From Strigamia acuminata (lineage: Eukaryota; Arthropoda; Chilopoda; Geophilomorpha; Linotaeniidae): a stretch of DNA of 64,000 nucleotides. The stretch covers positions 14,322,001 to 14,386,000 of the forward strand of contig OX442319.1 of the NCBI GenBank assembly GCA_949358305.1, written 5' to 3'. The position numbers and the translations under genes were made by a program. Shown piece after piece: positions 11,901 through 23,469 of this stretch (position 1 is the first letter of the stretch; the number at the start of each line of letters is the position of its first letter). The notes below the pieces were generated by a model. It was not told the DNA's origin, made no database searches, and was given only the letters and a program-made list of their open reading frames with translations.

Positions 11901-14900
11901 ATAAATACCGGTGGCGGTTTAGTTTGTTGCTGCGAGTTCCTTCCTGGAGGAGGAAGTGGAGGTAGGCGAAGCACGGCCGGCCTTGTTTTAGGTAGTGCAT
12001 GAAGTCTACAGTGACTTCGTGTTTGGTTTCGGCGCTGAAAGGCGACGGGATGGAATTTTCGGTGTCTTCGGAAGAGTTTTTGGCGAATAATCGGGATATG
12101 TTAAACGGTACGGAATCCTGAAGATGGAGAAATGAGAGAAGAAATTTACATTTTTTCTATTTAAATGGGGGAAATTTTTTTCAGTTTTTGATTAAATTTT
12201 TATGCATAACGTCATTAATAGGCGTCCCCTAATCCAAATTTAAAAAAATTATTAAATTATTTTCGCAAACTCGCCTGTAATAATTGATAGAGCGAAACAT
12301 CGTGGACTTCCAACAAGTAATGTTGTAGAAAAATGCTAATCCGCGGATGATTTAGAACTGGTTTTAATTGTTCCTTCTAAAACAGAAAAAAAGGAAAAAT
12401 AAATTTATTCTAGAAAAAGTCAAAATTTGTGGTATTTATTTCTTACGATTTCTGGTTTGCAATTTGGAAGTGCGAAGCAATACGCGGCGGCAAACGGATA
12501 ATCCGTTATCAAGCTGTCGACGGCGTGTTGCGAGCTGTTGGCGTTGACGAACATCGACACTTGGTCGAAGCAGGCGACGACAACACTTCCCTCTTCGAGG
12601 AAAGTGTTGATGAGTCGCAGCGTGGGGAGTGTGTCTGTGCCCAGAAGTTGATTGACGTCGTCCTTGAATTCGTAGATGATGTTTGTGTAGTTGTGGTTGT
12701 TGCAGATTTCGATTAAATATTGCAATGCGAAGGAATCGCGGGATAAGGTCGAAGCGAGCGCCGTTCGTTTCAACGCGTCCGTTCGGGTAACACATCCCAA
12801 ACTAAAACAAAAAACGAGTCAAATTTGTGCAAAATATGTCTAAAATGTCTAAATCTTGTCTAAATTTACCGTGTTAAATGAATTTTGACTAATTCACGCG
12901 TTAAAGGCAGACAAGAAATTCGATCGAGTTCTTCATTTACAAACTCGAGTGAAACGGGCAACGGAATGGGCCAATGATTAAAATCGATCTCGTTGCGAGA
13001 TAAACAATAATGCCAGTTGATCCACCAGTCGTTGACTTCAGTTTGGCAACGGTCGAAGAGAGCCAAATCAATTTGGTCGCGGCTCATCCTTTGCACCCAG
13101 TACAGGGCCAAGTTGGAATAGAACGGAGACCGCGTGTCGCTCACTTCATCGTTGATGTCCTCACTAGTCCACGAGATTTCAGGAATACTCGCTGATGGTG
13201 ACTTAATGTTCATTTGATTGTTTTCCCAATGGGGCCTAAGAATCGGAAAAAGTTACAATTCTATCTTAATTTAGCATATCATTGTAGCATTGCAAATGCA
13301 GTTTTTCACTAAGCAGAACATTTTTCAAGGTAAAACTGCAGTTTTTCAGCTTTTTTGATAAAACTTCTGCACGACATGAATATTGAATTCTATTTAGTGA
13401 AAAATCTACAATTATTCTTCTCTTACGTCAATAAAACCAATTCATCTTTGGAACTAGTAAACGATACACTCCGATAACATTCTTCGAATTTCTTCAGCGA
13501 CTTAACACTAGACAGAAATTCATCGGACAACGACAACTCGTCGAACAAAAACGCGCGTAAATCCCGATGGATAATGATTTCGCTTACTCTTTGTAAATGA
13601 GAATTGGCTTCAATCCCCTGAAAAAAAAATACAATTATTTAAAACATTATCTCCAAATACAGTCGAACCTCGTTATAACGTTACAATTGCAAGCAACCCG
13701 AAGAATCAGTTCGTTGGAACGAAAGTTTGTTATAATAAAAATGGGTTATATCAAACTTTTTTAACATGGTGTTCTATGGCCAACCAACCAACCAACCACG
13801 CCATTTTTATATTCGTTACAACAAAAATTTCGCTATATCGAGGTTCGACATTATCGGTTCCATCTTCACCAGATTATTGAGTAATTCGCGGGCCACTTTT
13901 ATGTCTCGAGAAACAACATAACGCATAACTAAATCGGTTCCTTCAACAGTTATCTCCTTCAAACTATTCGCTCTGTCCAATCCGCGCAAACCATGCTGTA
14001 ACTGCGGTAACCGTCTTTCCATCAGCGACTCGCACAAATCCAATTTTTTCTCGCTTTCATCCTCGACGATGTCTTCGTTCTCTAAATTCATCGATTCATC
14101 GAAGCTTTTGTGATGACAAATCGGTGGTTTCAAGAAATGTCTGGTTTTCTTCATAAAATAAACGATAAACTGTTGAAATTCGTCGTGGTGCAAACATTTG
14201 GCCGAAGAATCCGTCGATAGACTAAAAAAAATCAAATTTCTCTATAGATTTCACACAAAGAAAAAAAGAATTTGTGTAAATATTTTAGTTTGGGCACCTT
14301 ATTAAGTATTGTAAGCTGAGTTTGAGAATCTGCTCGACAAACGTCGACGAATGGCTTTGCTCTTCGATGACTGAAAAAATCAATTCCATCATTTCGTTGT
14401 TGAGTCGCAGCATTTCGCTCAACGATCCGCTCCCACTCAACGCCTTCTTTTGACTCTTCAAGTAGACGGCGACCAATCCCAGCTGATGGTTGTGCAGCCC
14501 CCAATCGAGAAACGTCAACGGCAAAGCGACGTTATGCCACGAATTCAGCTGCAAGATTTTGTCGGCGAGAGGCGTGTCCGAGTAAACCATCATCTAAAAA
14601 CATAATAAACATTAAACGATGCACGGCAGTGGCGAATCACCGCACAGTACATTGCTGACGCTATGGCAAAACGTGAGCTATTCCTGGCTCTTGATCTTGA
14701 ATATATTTCTTGGGTTAAAACTTTTCTCTTGCGTGCTTAGGACCTCGTAGGGCCGTCCTAATAGTTTTACGCGCACGGGGCTAAAAATATGAGGCTTGCC
14801 TTGCCTCGTGTGTTTCTCCGGCAGATGATCCACCACTGAGACTGCGCGTGTTAATCACTCACCTTGTTTAAGAGCATTTCTTGTTTTGGTAAGTAGATGA

Positions 14901-16300
14901 GCACGGAAATGTAATCGTTACTTAGTATTAAGTTGGGATTTCCACCAGCAACCCCAAATAATAAAATATTATTTTTGTTTATGCTGAAATTATATTTTTT
15001 TAAATTATTTTGGCGCAACATTTAATGTTAAATTCAAACTTGGATTCCTTTTACACGAAAAACACGATAGAAAAAGGAATTTTTTGTTTGAATTTGGCTT
15101 TATGGAGTTATTTACGCCAATGTTTCCATGTGCTTTCCACTTTTACGCTCGATTAAGAGTAATTTTTTCGTTTCGCCGCTGGAGCAATGCAGAAATACAA
15201 AATTGGAGGATATTTCTAAATCTTCGATTCGGCAGCCGGACGGCGTAAAATCCCACATTTTGTTTAGTTTCTTCGAATTGAGATGACTTTTACAAGTTAA
15301 ATGGGAGTTTAACATTGTGAGTAAACAATCCTCGTCTAGTTTTTTAATAAATTCGGCCTCGTCTTTCAAGTTTACGCCTTTCTGCATCAATTCCCAGTAG
15401 GAGACGTTTCTTGGATTCGTTCTGTTCGAGTTTTTAATGTGGATGGCATTTCCAGATCTGTAAAAATATAGAATTTAAAAAAATTGTAAAAATTATTTAA
15501 AAAAATAAAAAATGATTAAATTTTATTACTTGGATTCTTTGATTTCGTGGAAAACACAAGTTCCGTGCTCGGATAAGACCGCGACGAATTTTTCGTCTGC
15601 GGATACAAAAAAATGGCGTGGGTTGTCTCCGGCGAGAGTTTTCAAGTTGAAAGTGTTTTCGAGCTCTCCGCTGCTTCGACATGTGAAAATCGCCTCGTTT
15701 GTGAGTAGATAAATGGAATTTGATGCGACTTTGAATTCTATTATAGGTGAGGTTGTTATTTTGGTTAAATTTAATGTCGTTTTTGATTTTTCCTCAATAT
15801 TGATAATCGAAACTGATGAGAAATCGGTCAAGATGACCGCGCAACCGGAAACGAATCCGAGAAAACGAAATGTGTCGAAATCTGAAATTGAAAAATAAAA
15901 TTTTTATTACAATTTTAAATAATTAAAACTATTTTTCACCTTTTTGCAACGGAAAATCGCAGATTTTTGTGATTCCATCGTTAAAAATTTCATACAATAC
16001 AAAAAAATAATCTTCTGTCAGGAGCAAAACACGTGATTTCTCTCCACAATTTTCTTCGAAGCAAAAACTAAAATTTAAAAAATAATTAATTAATAAATTT
16101 GTGATTTAATCAGTGACTAATTGAACTTACTCTGCAACATTGTTGATAGGCGGCAGCCATGTTGATTGCTTTAAACAGTACCAGTCGAGTTTGCAGTTCG
16201 TCAAAATTGCCACAACATTAAAATTGGGTTGTAATTCAACTTTGGTTGATTTCAGCAAATCCTTTTCGCATTCCCATTTGCAAACACGAAATTCCTCCAT
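5915..16300 (-). CDS. SPG11: Spatacsin (SPG11 orthologue)
   Basis: Spatacsin works with spastizin (ZFYVE26) and AP-5 in lysosome reformation and late endosome/lysosome sorting. In humans its loss causes hereditary spastic paraplegia 11. About 25 minus-strand exons run from ATG 16300 (MEEFRVCKWECEKDL) to the stop at 5915. The diagnostic C-terminal spatacsin region is well conserved: LLTGIGRYNEMLYAFDLL near 7210-7316, CLYREMGDMIHSTANKHLEQA near 6983-7060 and FHESYLISCAYEAKTDWA near 6290-6350, each co-linear with the human protein. The N-terminal half is much more diverged, as expected for this family, and its exons were followed by open frame and splice sites only. Most introns are 45-60 bp. 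The longer ones carry tandem repeats or MITEs (6541-6980, 10501-10850, 13621-13869, 14596-14862). I saw no disabling stop, but I did not verify every junction. Confidence 0.92.
6655..6835 (+). repeat. About 41-bp intronic tandem repeat
   Basis: Three imperfect copies of a unit carrying CCAATTTCACTCAAAAATGT followed by a GCGAAAATTCGT-type segment lie in a spatacsin intron. The third copy is the most diverged. Confidence 0.65.
9040..9250 (+). mobile_element. MITE-like element in a spatacsin intron
   Basis: The left end reads ACCGTAAGACGCACTTTTTT and the right end reads ATGCGTCTTATCGTCC..ATACGGT, which gives terminal inverted repeats of about 12-20 bp built around AAGACGCA and TACCGTA. The internal AT-rich body contains AAATCGGGGAATTAT. 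Related copies occur at 2125-2275 (reverse) and, split, at 41405-41480 and 43015-43165. No coding capacity. Confidence 0.6.
10557..10745 (+). repeat. 20-bp tandem repeat in a spatacsin intron
   Basis: About nine near-identical copies of a 20-bp unit, ATTTTAGGAGCAAAATTGCA, fill the intron. The first two copies differ at one position from the rest. Each unit contains a short inverted pair, ATTTT with AAAAT. Confidence 0.85.
13660..13850. mobile_element. MITE with CAGTCGAACCTCG terminal inverted repeats
   Basis: The left end reads CAGTCGAACCTCGTTATAACG and the right end reads CGCTATATCGAGGTTCGAC, giving imperfect inverted repeats of about 20 bp around a 190-bp non-coding body. A TA dinucleotide precedes the left end. 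TIRs of this form are typical of pogo/Tigger-like Tc1-mariner relatives. That class assignment is an inference from memory of the motif. Confidence 0.7.
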
Positions 16301-16704
16301 CGTGTGTGTGGACTCGCATAGGTCACTAAACCAGCTGACTTACCAGTCATTGCAATCGATGATCTTATCTAAAGGCCTCGTTTGAGATGGAGCTAAAAGG
16401 CGGGATGAAAATAGTGCTGGTGGTAAAACCAGGGACTGCGGAAACTTTCATTGCTCCAGTTTGTTAACAAAAAATGTTTATAAAAATATTTTTTTTTGGT
16501 AAAAAATAGTTTTTAAGGTGATGAAAACAATTTTTTAAAACTAAAAATTCATTTATATTCGTAAGAATTTCATTTTTACGCGGAAAATGAACGAAATTGT
16601 ACGAATTTTCAATGAAAAAACAAAAAAAAAATTTATTTCATGTAAACAAAATTGCTGTACAATAAACACGTAAAAGTAACTTACAAATATATAAATCCGA
16701 ATTG

Positions 16705-18984
16705 CTATTTTTGTTTCTCAATGAGAATTCGTAATAAACTGTTGAATTCATTGAGAACGGAGATTTTCTGTTGCTCGATTTTCTCGAGTCGATCGAGTCG
16801 TTCCTTCTCCTCCTTCCGCCGTTTCTCCTCCGAAAACCGTTCCTCTCTCCTGTAAGCCAGGAACCACTCGGGGGGCGACGTTTCACAGGTTTTCTGGCGT
16901 TTTGCCGGGTTGCTCGTCCCGTTGCTGCTGCCAGACGACGAGATTTGCATGTTCGCTTGCTGGGTCGATGTCAGCTCGCATTTATCAATCGGGTTGTCCA
17001 GTTCTTCCCCGTATGCGTCTTCTAGTTGCTCGAAAAATTCCCAATTCCGTCTGTAAAAAGTTAAAAAAATAAATATAAATAAATGAATAAATAAAAATCA
17101 AATTTTTAGTGGATTTGAATACATTTTGAACGTTTTGGCACAAAAAATGGAAGATTATTGGATTTTTCTCGCATTTTTCACGATAATTTGACAAAATTGA
17201 TGGAAACTCGACACAAAATGGTCGAAAATTGAATTTTTCGTCGAGTTTCATTACAAACTGATAGAAATTCGGCCAAAAAATGTAGAAATAGGTTTGTTTA
17301 TTCACATTTCCAGCGTAATGTGAAAAAATTTTGAATAATTTTAGTGAATTTTCATTACATTTCGTGAAAATATCGAATTTTTTTAAAATAATTTTTCGCT
17401 AATAATTTGCTTCAATTTCTAACATTTCAACCAAAATTCGGCTTAAAAATTGATTTTATCCAGATTTTACACAAATATTTCAACGAATTTAACTATTTTC
17501 TCGTGTTTTCAATCAGAATTTGAAAAAATTTGACCCAAAAAACAATTTTTGATCATTCTGAAAAAAAGAAAAATAATTTCAGTTTTGTACCTTCTCTCTT
17601 TTTTCGTCTTGTATGTTTCACGTAACTTCCTGTACGTGGTCAACAGATTCCTCCACTTGGAGTCGCAAATCATTCCGGTGAGCCCGTACGCGCTCGAAGT
17701 CGTCTTCTGCATTTCAAACGCAATTTTGTCCCACAAATCGGCCTTTTTGCACGTGGTTGGGAACTTGAAATCCTGCTCCATCTCCAACCGCATGTTGATC
17801 AGCATCGTGGTCAATCTGTGCGTCCAATTGAAAATTTTCTCCCGTTTCTTATAAACCAACGAAGGATCTAAAATTAAATAAAAATATTTTTCACCTAAAA
17901 TTGCATTTTTTGTGTACTTTTTATCTCTTAAAAGAGAATTTTTAGCCTTGGTTCGTGCATTTTTCATAATAAATGCATTGAGAAGGGTTTAAAAAGTGTA
18001 TTTTGTGTTTATTTTAGACGTTTTTCCATTGAAAAAAGTCTAAATCAATTTTTTTGCATCCAAATAGCATTGTTTTTTTGCATTAAAGGTGATTTAGTTA
18101 CCTGTGACAGGATCAATTGGAATTGTGACCGATTCTGCGGGAAGCGAAACGGTTCCTTCCGCATTTATGTCCGATGGAACGGTTATGGCTTCGCCAGCTG
18201 GTAATGTTATGATTGCTGGCGTTTGACTACCATCTTCAACATAAACAATTTCTAAAGAAAAAATTTTATTTAATTTTTCAATTAATTTTTGTCTTACCTA
18301 TACCTGAATTTGCTGCCCACTGTTTCACTTTTAGAAGCCATTCCTGCGCGTAAGAATTGTCTGCAAACAAATTAGAGAAACGTCAAGCAAGTATAGAAAT
18401 AAATTTTTTGGAAAAAAGTGAAAATATTTTTAAAAAAATCAATTTTTACTGAAAAATTCAACAAAATTTCGAATTTTAACTGAAAAATTCAACAAAATTT
18501 CGAATTTTTACTGAAAAATTCAACATTGATACGGTACAAACAACAAAATTTTGTATTTTTAATTTATAAAATCAGAAAGTATTTGTATTTATATTTCTAA
18601 ATCTTCACAAAAAAAATCGAACAAATTTGCATTCTAATTTACCGTATTTAAAAAAAAAACAAAAAAAAAACAAGTTTTCAAATTTCATATCAAGATTCAA
18701 GATTAATCCGGAAGCCAACCATCCCAACACAGTTGTAATTTATCGAAAATTAGGAACGGTTTGTCAAGTTGCGAATTAGCCATTTTGGAAATGAAATGAC
18801 ATCATTGCAGCGTGGAACAAATAAAGGAACCAAAACACATCGCGCCCGCCAAACTCGTGCAAACCGCACAAAAACGATCGCTGCAAACAACACAACTCTA
18901 ATTCTTACCAGAAATAATTTTCTCCGCTTCGCTTTCGGGAACAGTAATGGAATAAGTGGTTAGTTCTTTCCCATTCGACGCCAT
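16705..18984 (-). CDS. Myb/SANT-like DNA-binding domain protein with C-terminal coiled coil
   Basis: The start is an ATG at 18984 (MASNGKELTTYSITVPES), followed by exons near 18984-18909, 18362-18300, 18255-18100, 17870-17590 and 17050-16705. The fourth exon encodes a trihelix or Myb/SANT-like DNA-binding fold: tryptophans and aromatics spaced through KIFNWTHRLTTMLI, KKADLWDKIAFEMQ and SKWRNLLTTYRKLRETYK are characteristic of this domain. The C-terminal exon has a Gly/Ser linker, a basic patch and a charged helix, EERFSEEKRRKEEKERLD, then a leucine-rich end, which suggests dimerisation. This architecture is common in animal MSANTD/GABP-beta-like regulators and domesticated Harbinger-type proteins. 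The exact orthologue is not recognised. A perfect CRE lies about 60 bp upstream. Confidence 0.75.
18425..18530 (+). repeat. 30-bp tandem repeat in an intron of the Myb/SANT gene
   Basis: About three copies of a unit containing CTGAAAAATTCAACAAAATT followed by TCGAATTTTTA are directly repeated. Confidence 0.65.
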
Positions 18985-19045
18985 TTTCACAATTTTACAC
19001 ACCGAGCCTCGCAAATAGGCTAAGCGAGTAACCGATAATGTTGTA

Positions 19046-19053
19046 TGACGTCA
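19046..19053. promoter_or_regulatory. Palindromic CRE (TGACGTCA)
   Basis: A perfect cAMP-response-element octamer lies 62 bp upstream of the Myb/SANT gene start and 250 bp downstream of the FBXL4 stop. Binding is by CREB/ATF-family bZIP factors. The match is exact, but one 8-mer is modest evidence. Confidence 0.45.
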
Positions 19054-19306
19054 TCGCATTTAATAATTTCGATCCGGAGTTAGTTCTTACAACTTTTTTC
19101 AAAACATTATTTTATTTCTGGAACAATATTTACATTTATTTTACGAAGAAAATAAAAAAAATATAGAATATATTATGAATTAACGTAACAATTTCGATTT
19201 TCGATGGATCCCTTTTCTAGTTTTTAAAGATTTAAGATTTGGTTTTCGTTTCCCAGTGCACTTGTGAATCCAAAACTGTACTACTTAAATCTATTTTGTC
19301 AAGTGT

Positions 19307-22300
19307 TCAGTGTGAGGATGAACGACCTAAATTGATTTGGAAACTCTTCTTGATCGATGTCGCGGGAAAAATTTGGCGCCAATGATCGACAGTTTCGTTC
19401 GTGATTTGCGTGCAAAAAGACACGTCCAAATATTGAAGGTTCTTGAACTCGTGCAAAGCGCTGAAATCAAAAAATCAATAAAAAATAGAAGAAATAAAAA
19501 TAAAAATAAACGGGGCAAATCACCGTAGAATCGCAACTGGACTAACTTCTCGTGTTCCTAAAATGTCCAATTGCTCCAAATTGGGACAGTAATAAGACAC
19601 GGCTGCCACGTCTGCGTCGCGGAAAGTCCTAAAATGAATATTACAAAGAAAATTCAAATTTAGACCCAAAATTCAAATTTAGACCCAAAAATTCAAATTT
19701 AGACCCAAAAATTCAAATTTAGACCCAAAAATTCAAATTTAGACCCAAAAATTCAAATTTAGACCCAAAACTTCACATTTACACCCAAAAATTCAATTTT
19801 TTGTTCGGAGTCACTACCGTGTCTAAAGAAATATTTGTTTAATACCTAATGGCAGTCAAAAATAATTTTTTCAATCTCGGACAATTTCTAACGAGTTCCG
19901 ACAAACATTCGCCAGCAGTGGACAGGTCAGTGCTGTAAAAAAAAAAGAAAAAAAAAAGAAAATTGAGTTGAATTCAAATAAATCATTTTACCACCAGCCG
20001 ACGTCCAATTCCTGCAAATGTTGGCACTGGTTGGCGATCGCTAAAAATCCCACTCGCGTCAAGCTCTTCGCTCGCCACAGATCCAAGCATTTCAAATTGC
20101 TGCAAATAAACAAAAACATTAGCAAAGAAATGACCAATTTGCTTGTTGCGTGCATCCGTATTACCTACAGCGCTGCGCCAATTCGATGGCAACGTCGTCG
20201 TAGTTACTTATTCCCATGCAGCTGCCTAAATTGAGATATTCCAGCGCCGGACAGTTCCTATTTTAGGACAGGAAACTCGTTCTAAAACGCGTTTTAAACG
20301 ATTAATGCGAAAACACCTTGCGATGGCGATGATTGAGTGCGCGTCGATGACCGTTCTGTACAGATTCAAGCGCGACAAACGTTTCAAGTGACAAATTTCT
20401 TGGAAACCGGATTGGTCGAGCGATTTCTGTCGGCAACACCGAATGTCGAGTTCGATTAAATTTGTACAAACGAGGCAAAAGCAGCGCAGGCATTCGTTGT
20501 TTACGAACTGGCAATTGGCGAGCCGCAGGTGTGTGATTTGTGATCCGCAATTCTCTATAAAACTAAAATACAATAAAACGACTTAATTAATTAATTAATT
20601 AATTAAAAATGTTTGCAATTACTTAATAAACGATTGGGGCGTTATGCGCTCGTAGTGACCGCACCACGATAAATTCAGTTTCTGTAAGTTGCAGCAGCGC
20701 GATTGCAGTCCCGTTAACGTTTTATTGGAAATCTGAAATAAATAATTCATTCATTCAATGAATTTCGATTTATCTCGAAGCGGATTTGAATGTAGGGTAT
20801 GTACCTTTTCCCAACACGCTTGTAAATCCAGTTCGATGTATAAAAGTGAATCGTAGCAATGGTTGTAAAATAACCTTGAGGAAATTTCAGAAAATTGACA
20901 TTTAATTTAATAAAAATATCCATTTTGCACGCAAATTAGGGTTTCGTTTCTGGGTACATTGGGTACCGATTTCCCGGGAAACCGGCCGAAAAATTAGGGT
21001 ACCGAAACCCGAGAAATTAAGACGACTTTATTATCATTTAGACTGTTTTTGATGGATTTTTCATCCTTTCAGACTGTTCTGGATAGATTTTTCATCGGTT
21101 TAGACGGTTTTTTATGGATTTTAAATCGTTTTGATAGATTTTTAATCGTTTTAAACGATTAAAAAGCTATCAATAACATCTAAATAACAATAAGACCTCT
21201 AAAACGATAAAACATGTCATAAATTAATCAAAGAATCATCTAAAATGATAAAAAAAAATTAAAAAAATTGCCTAAAATGATGAGAGTACCGATTTCCCGG
21301 AAGTACAGTACCGGACTTTTTGGTATCAAGAAAAAAAAGAAACAAATAAATACATATTGAGGCGAGCGGCTTTGCAGAGCGATGGGAGATCCAAATAACC
21401 AACAATTAAGTTGATAACTTCGTGCTAGAAAGCAAAAAATGCATTTAGAATTAAATATACGGTGTAATAAAGCACAAATTACGGGTAATTTGTCGAAAAA
21501 ACTCCGTTCGTTCGTCTTTTTCGTGAAATCGCCCTCCCATCGGTCGAACGAGTCGATGTCGTTCGATAAAGGCGTCGTCAAACTGCGGTTTGTCACGTTG
21601 TTGTCGTTGCACAGCGAAACACTCGATCCGATGAGCATGACAGCGTCGATTTCCGTGTAGTAATCGGCGTGGTAATGGTTAAATTCCAGCCTAATAATGC
21701 TGCAATAAAATAAAAAAATTACCTTATGGTAATTAATTTATTACGAAAATAAAATATTTTTTGTGTTTTAACTTGGTTGAAAACGGAGTGGTTTTCATGT
21801 AAGGTGAGAAAATTCTCGATTCGAATATCTGGTCGCTCGACGGCGAGCCCTGCCACAACAAATGCCACCTGCTAAAAAAAACATACCGGTAAATCGACAT
21901 TTAAACAAAATATTGATGTTTTCGGCCCAAAAATTGACATTTTAGACCAGAAATCGACGTTTGTAGCCAAAAAATTTCCACTTTCGATAAAAAAATCAAT
22001 GTTTTTATCCCAAATATTGATATTTTAAACCAAAAATCGACGTTTTTTGCGTTTTTTTCCAGTAATTTCGGCCAGTACCGTTTTTTTTTAAATTATTTTT
22101 TCCCCGGGATTTGAGACCTCCAAAATTCAGCCGGCTTCCCGGGAACGAAGCTCTAAAGAAATTTGATTTTTTGATTTTTGATTTTTTAATATTTCTAATT
22201 TTTAATTTGATTTTTGATTTTTTAATTTTTCTAATTTTGAATTTGATTTTTGAATTTTAATTCACCCGCCGTTCTGTGCGTTAAATGCGAGGATTCTCAC

Positions 22301-22799
22301 GACGGAGCCGGGGTTGTAAGTCTCGTAAATATCCACACGGATTGGATAAACCAACTGGTCGAATTTCAAATCTAAAAAATGTAAAAAATTAAACATTTTT
22401 GCTCGTCAAAACAATTTTGTTTTCGATTTTCGCAAACCGATGAAATCCTGGCCGTAAAACGCGTTGCGGTTCTTGAATTTAAACGATCTGCACGACGACG
22501 GAGCATTTTCCCACCACGGGCCGAATGTTCTCTGGAATTTTCAAGTTAATTTTCAATTATTTTCCAATTTATTTCCAATTTAATTTCGATTTTATTTGCA
22601 CTTTTTCGTAACTCACGAGTAGAAATGTGTCCGCGTAGTCTCCGTAACTCGGATACACGCTGGGCTTTCCTATTATATTAAATGCCGTGTAATTCATGCT
22701 CAAGTCACTCCCATAATGAGAACTAAAGTCTAAAACATCAGAAACATATTGTTTTACAACCAAACTTGCTGAATCCACATCGTCTGCTTCGTCCGCCAT
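19307..22799 (-). CDS. FBXL4: F-box/LRR-repeat protein 4
   Basis: FBXL4 is a substrate-recognition subunit of an SCF ubiquitin ligase at the mitochondrial outer membrane. It restrains BNIP3/NIX-driven mitophagy. The gene starts at ATG 22799 and ends at a stop at 19307-19309, with about 13 short exons. LDFSSHYGSDLSMNYTAFN, a discoidin-like beta-sandwich (RVDIYETYNPGSVVRILAF, RLEFNHYHADYYTEIDAVML) and an F-box (FFDKLP..HEVINLLVGYLDLPSLCKAA) lead into C-terminal LRRs ending YLDVSFCTQITNETV and IKKSF. Order and motifs are co-linear with human FBXL4. The N-terminal hydrophobic/basic segment that targets the human protein to mitochondria is not present before MADEADD, and the upstream frame meets a stop without another ATG. 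Either a 5' exon is missed or targeting differs. Confidence 0.95.
19645..19795 (+). repeat. 19-20-bp tandem repeat in an FBXL4 intron
   Basis: About seven copies of AAATTCAAATTTAGACCCAA occur in direct array. The last copies carry substitutions. Confidence 0.85.
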
Positions 22800-22814
22800 T
22801 TTTAATCGAGCGTG

Positions 22815-22835
22815 GCTCCATCTGGCGGTAAACGA
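22815..22835. promoter_or_regulatory. CCATCTGGCG motif upstream of FBXL4
   Basis: CCATCTGGCGGTAAAC lies about 20-35 bp upstream of the FBXL4 ATG. The same 16-mer with one change recurs at about 23344 upstream of RRP1, so it may be a shared promoter element of the divergent pair. No factor is assigned. Confidence 0.35.
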
Positions 22836-23006
22836 ACGAACTATTTACAAACGAGTGCATCAAGTGTGGTCGAAATTCTATAATATATTTATATATCGTG
22901 TGATGGGACGGAAAATATTGTAATTGGTACTGGAAATTGATTTTATCTCATCTAATAGAATGTTTTGCACGATTTTGTACGATAGAAACTCGATGATTTG
23001 GTCAAA

Positions 23007-23204
23007 ATGGATGATGTGGTTTTGGTTGTGTTAGTGCTGCTGTTTTGCTTAACTGTAACCGTGGTAACTTTTATTATGGCGATATTGGGCTTTTCAACCG
23101 CGTTTTCGATATTGCGAGTGTCTGCCATTATTTTTATAATTTTGATCGTCATTTTGATGTATCTCGATGTGGAACAAGATTTCAGAAAAAGAAAAGCAGA
23201 ATGA
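23007..23204 (+). CDS. Possible small membrane protein, 65 aa
   Basis: A single open frame from ATG 23007 encodes two hydrophobic segments, about residues 3-28 and 31-51, separated by a short FSTAFSIL turn. A charged C-terminus follows, VEQDFRKRKAE. The pattern suits a small two-pass integral membrane protein. It sits between the divergent FBXL4 and RRP1 starts and could instead be chance or part of a 5' UTR. I recognise no family. Confidence 0.35.
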   Translation: MDDVVLVVLVLLFCLTVTVVTFIMAILGFSTAFSILRVSAIIFIILIVILMYLDVEQDFRKRKAE

Positions 23205-23342
23205 GATGGATGAAATGTGGAAAAGAAAACAAATTGTTATGTGATGTAATTTGATATTGAGTGTATCCAAAAATGCATTTTAAATATTTTATATCTTGTT
23301 TTTGACAAATCTTTATCGTCTGCTTTGTTCACACAACCATCC

Positions 23343-23360
23343 CGCCATCTGGCGCTAAAC
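23343..23360. promoter_or_regulatory. Second CCATCTGGCG motif upstream of RRP1
   Basis: CCATCTGGCGCTAAAC sits about 125 bp upstream of the RRP1 ATG, matching the copy near the FBXL4 start. Confidence 0.35.
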
Positions 23361-23469
23361 AGATTTGGTTTTCGTTTCCCAGTTCATTAGTAAGTTCAAA
23401 ACTATACTAGAATATAGTGATGACATCATAAGTGTGAACACATATAATGTTTTATACGGCGATCCGATA

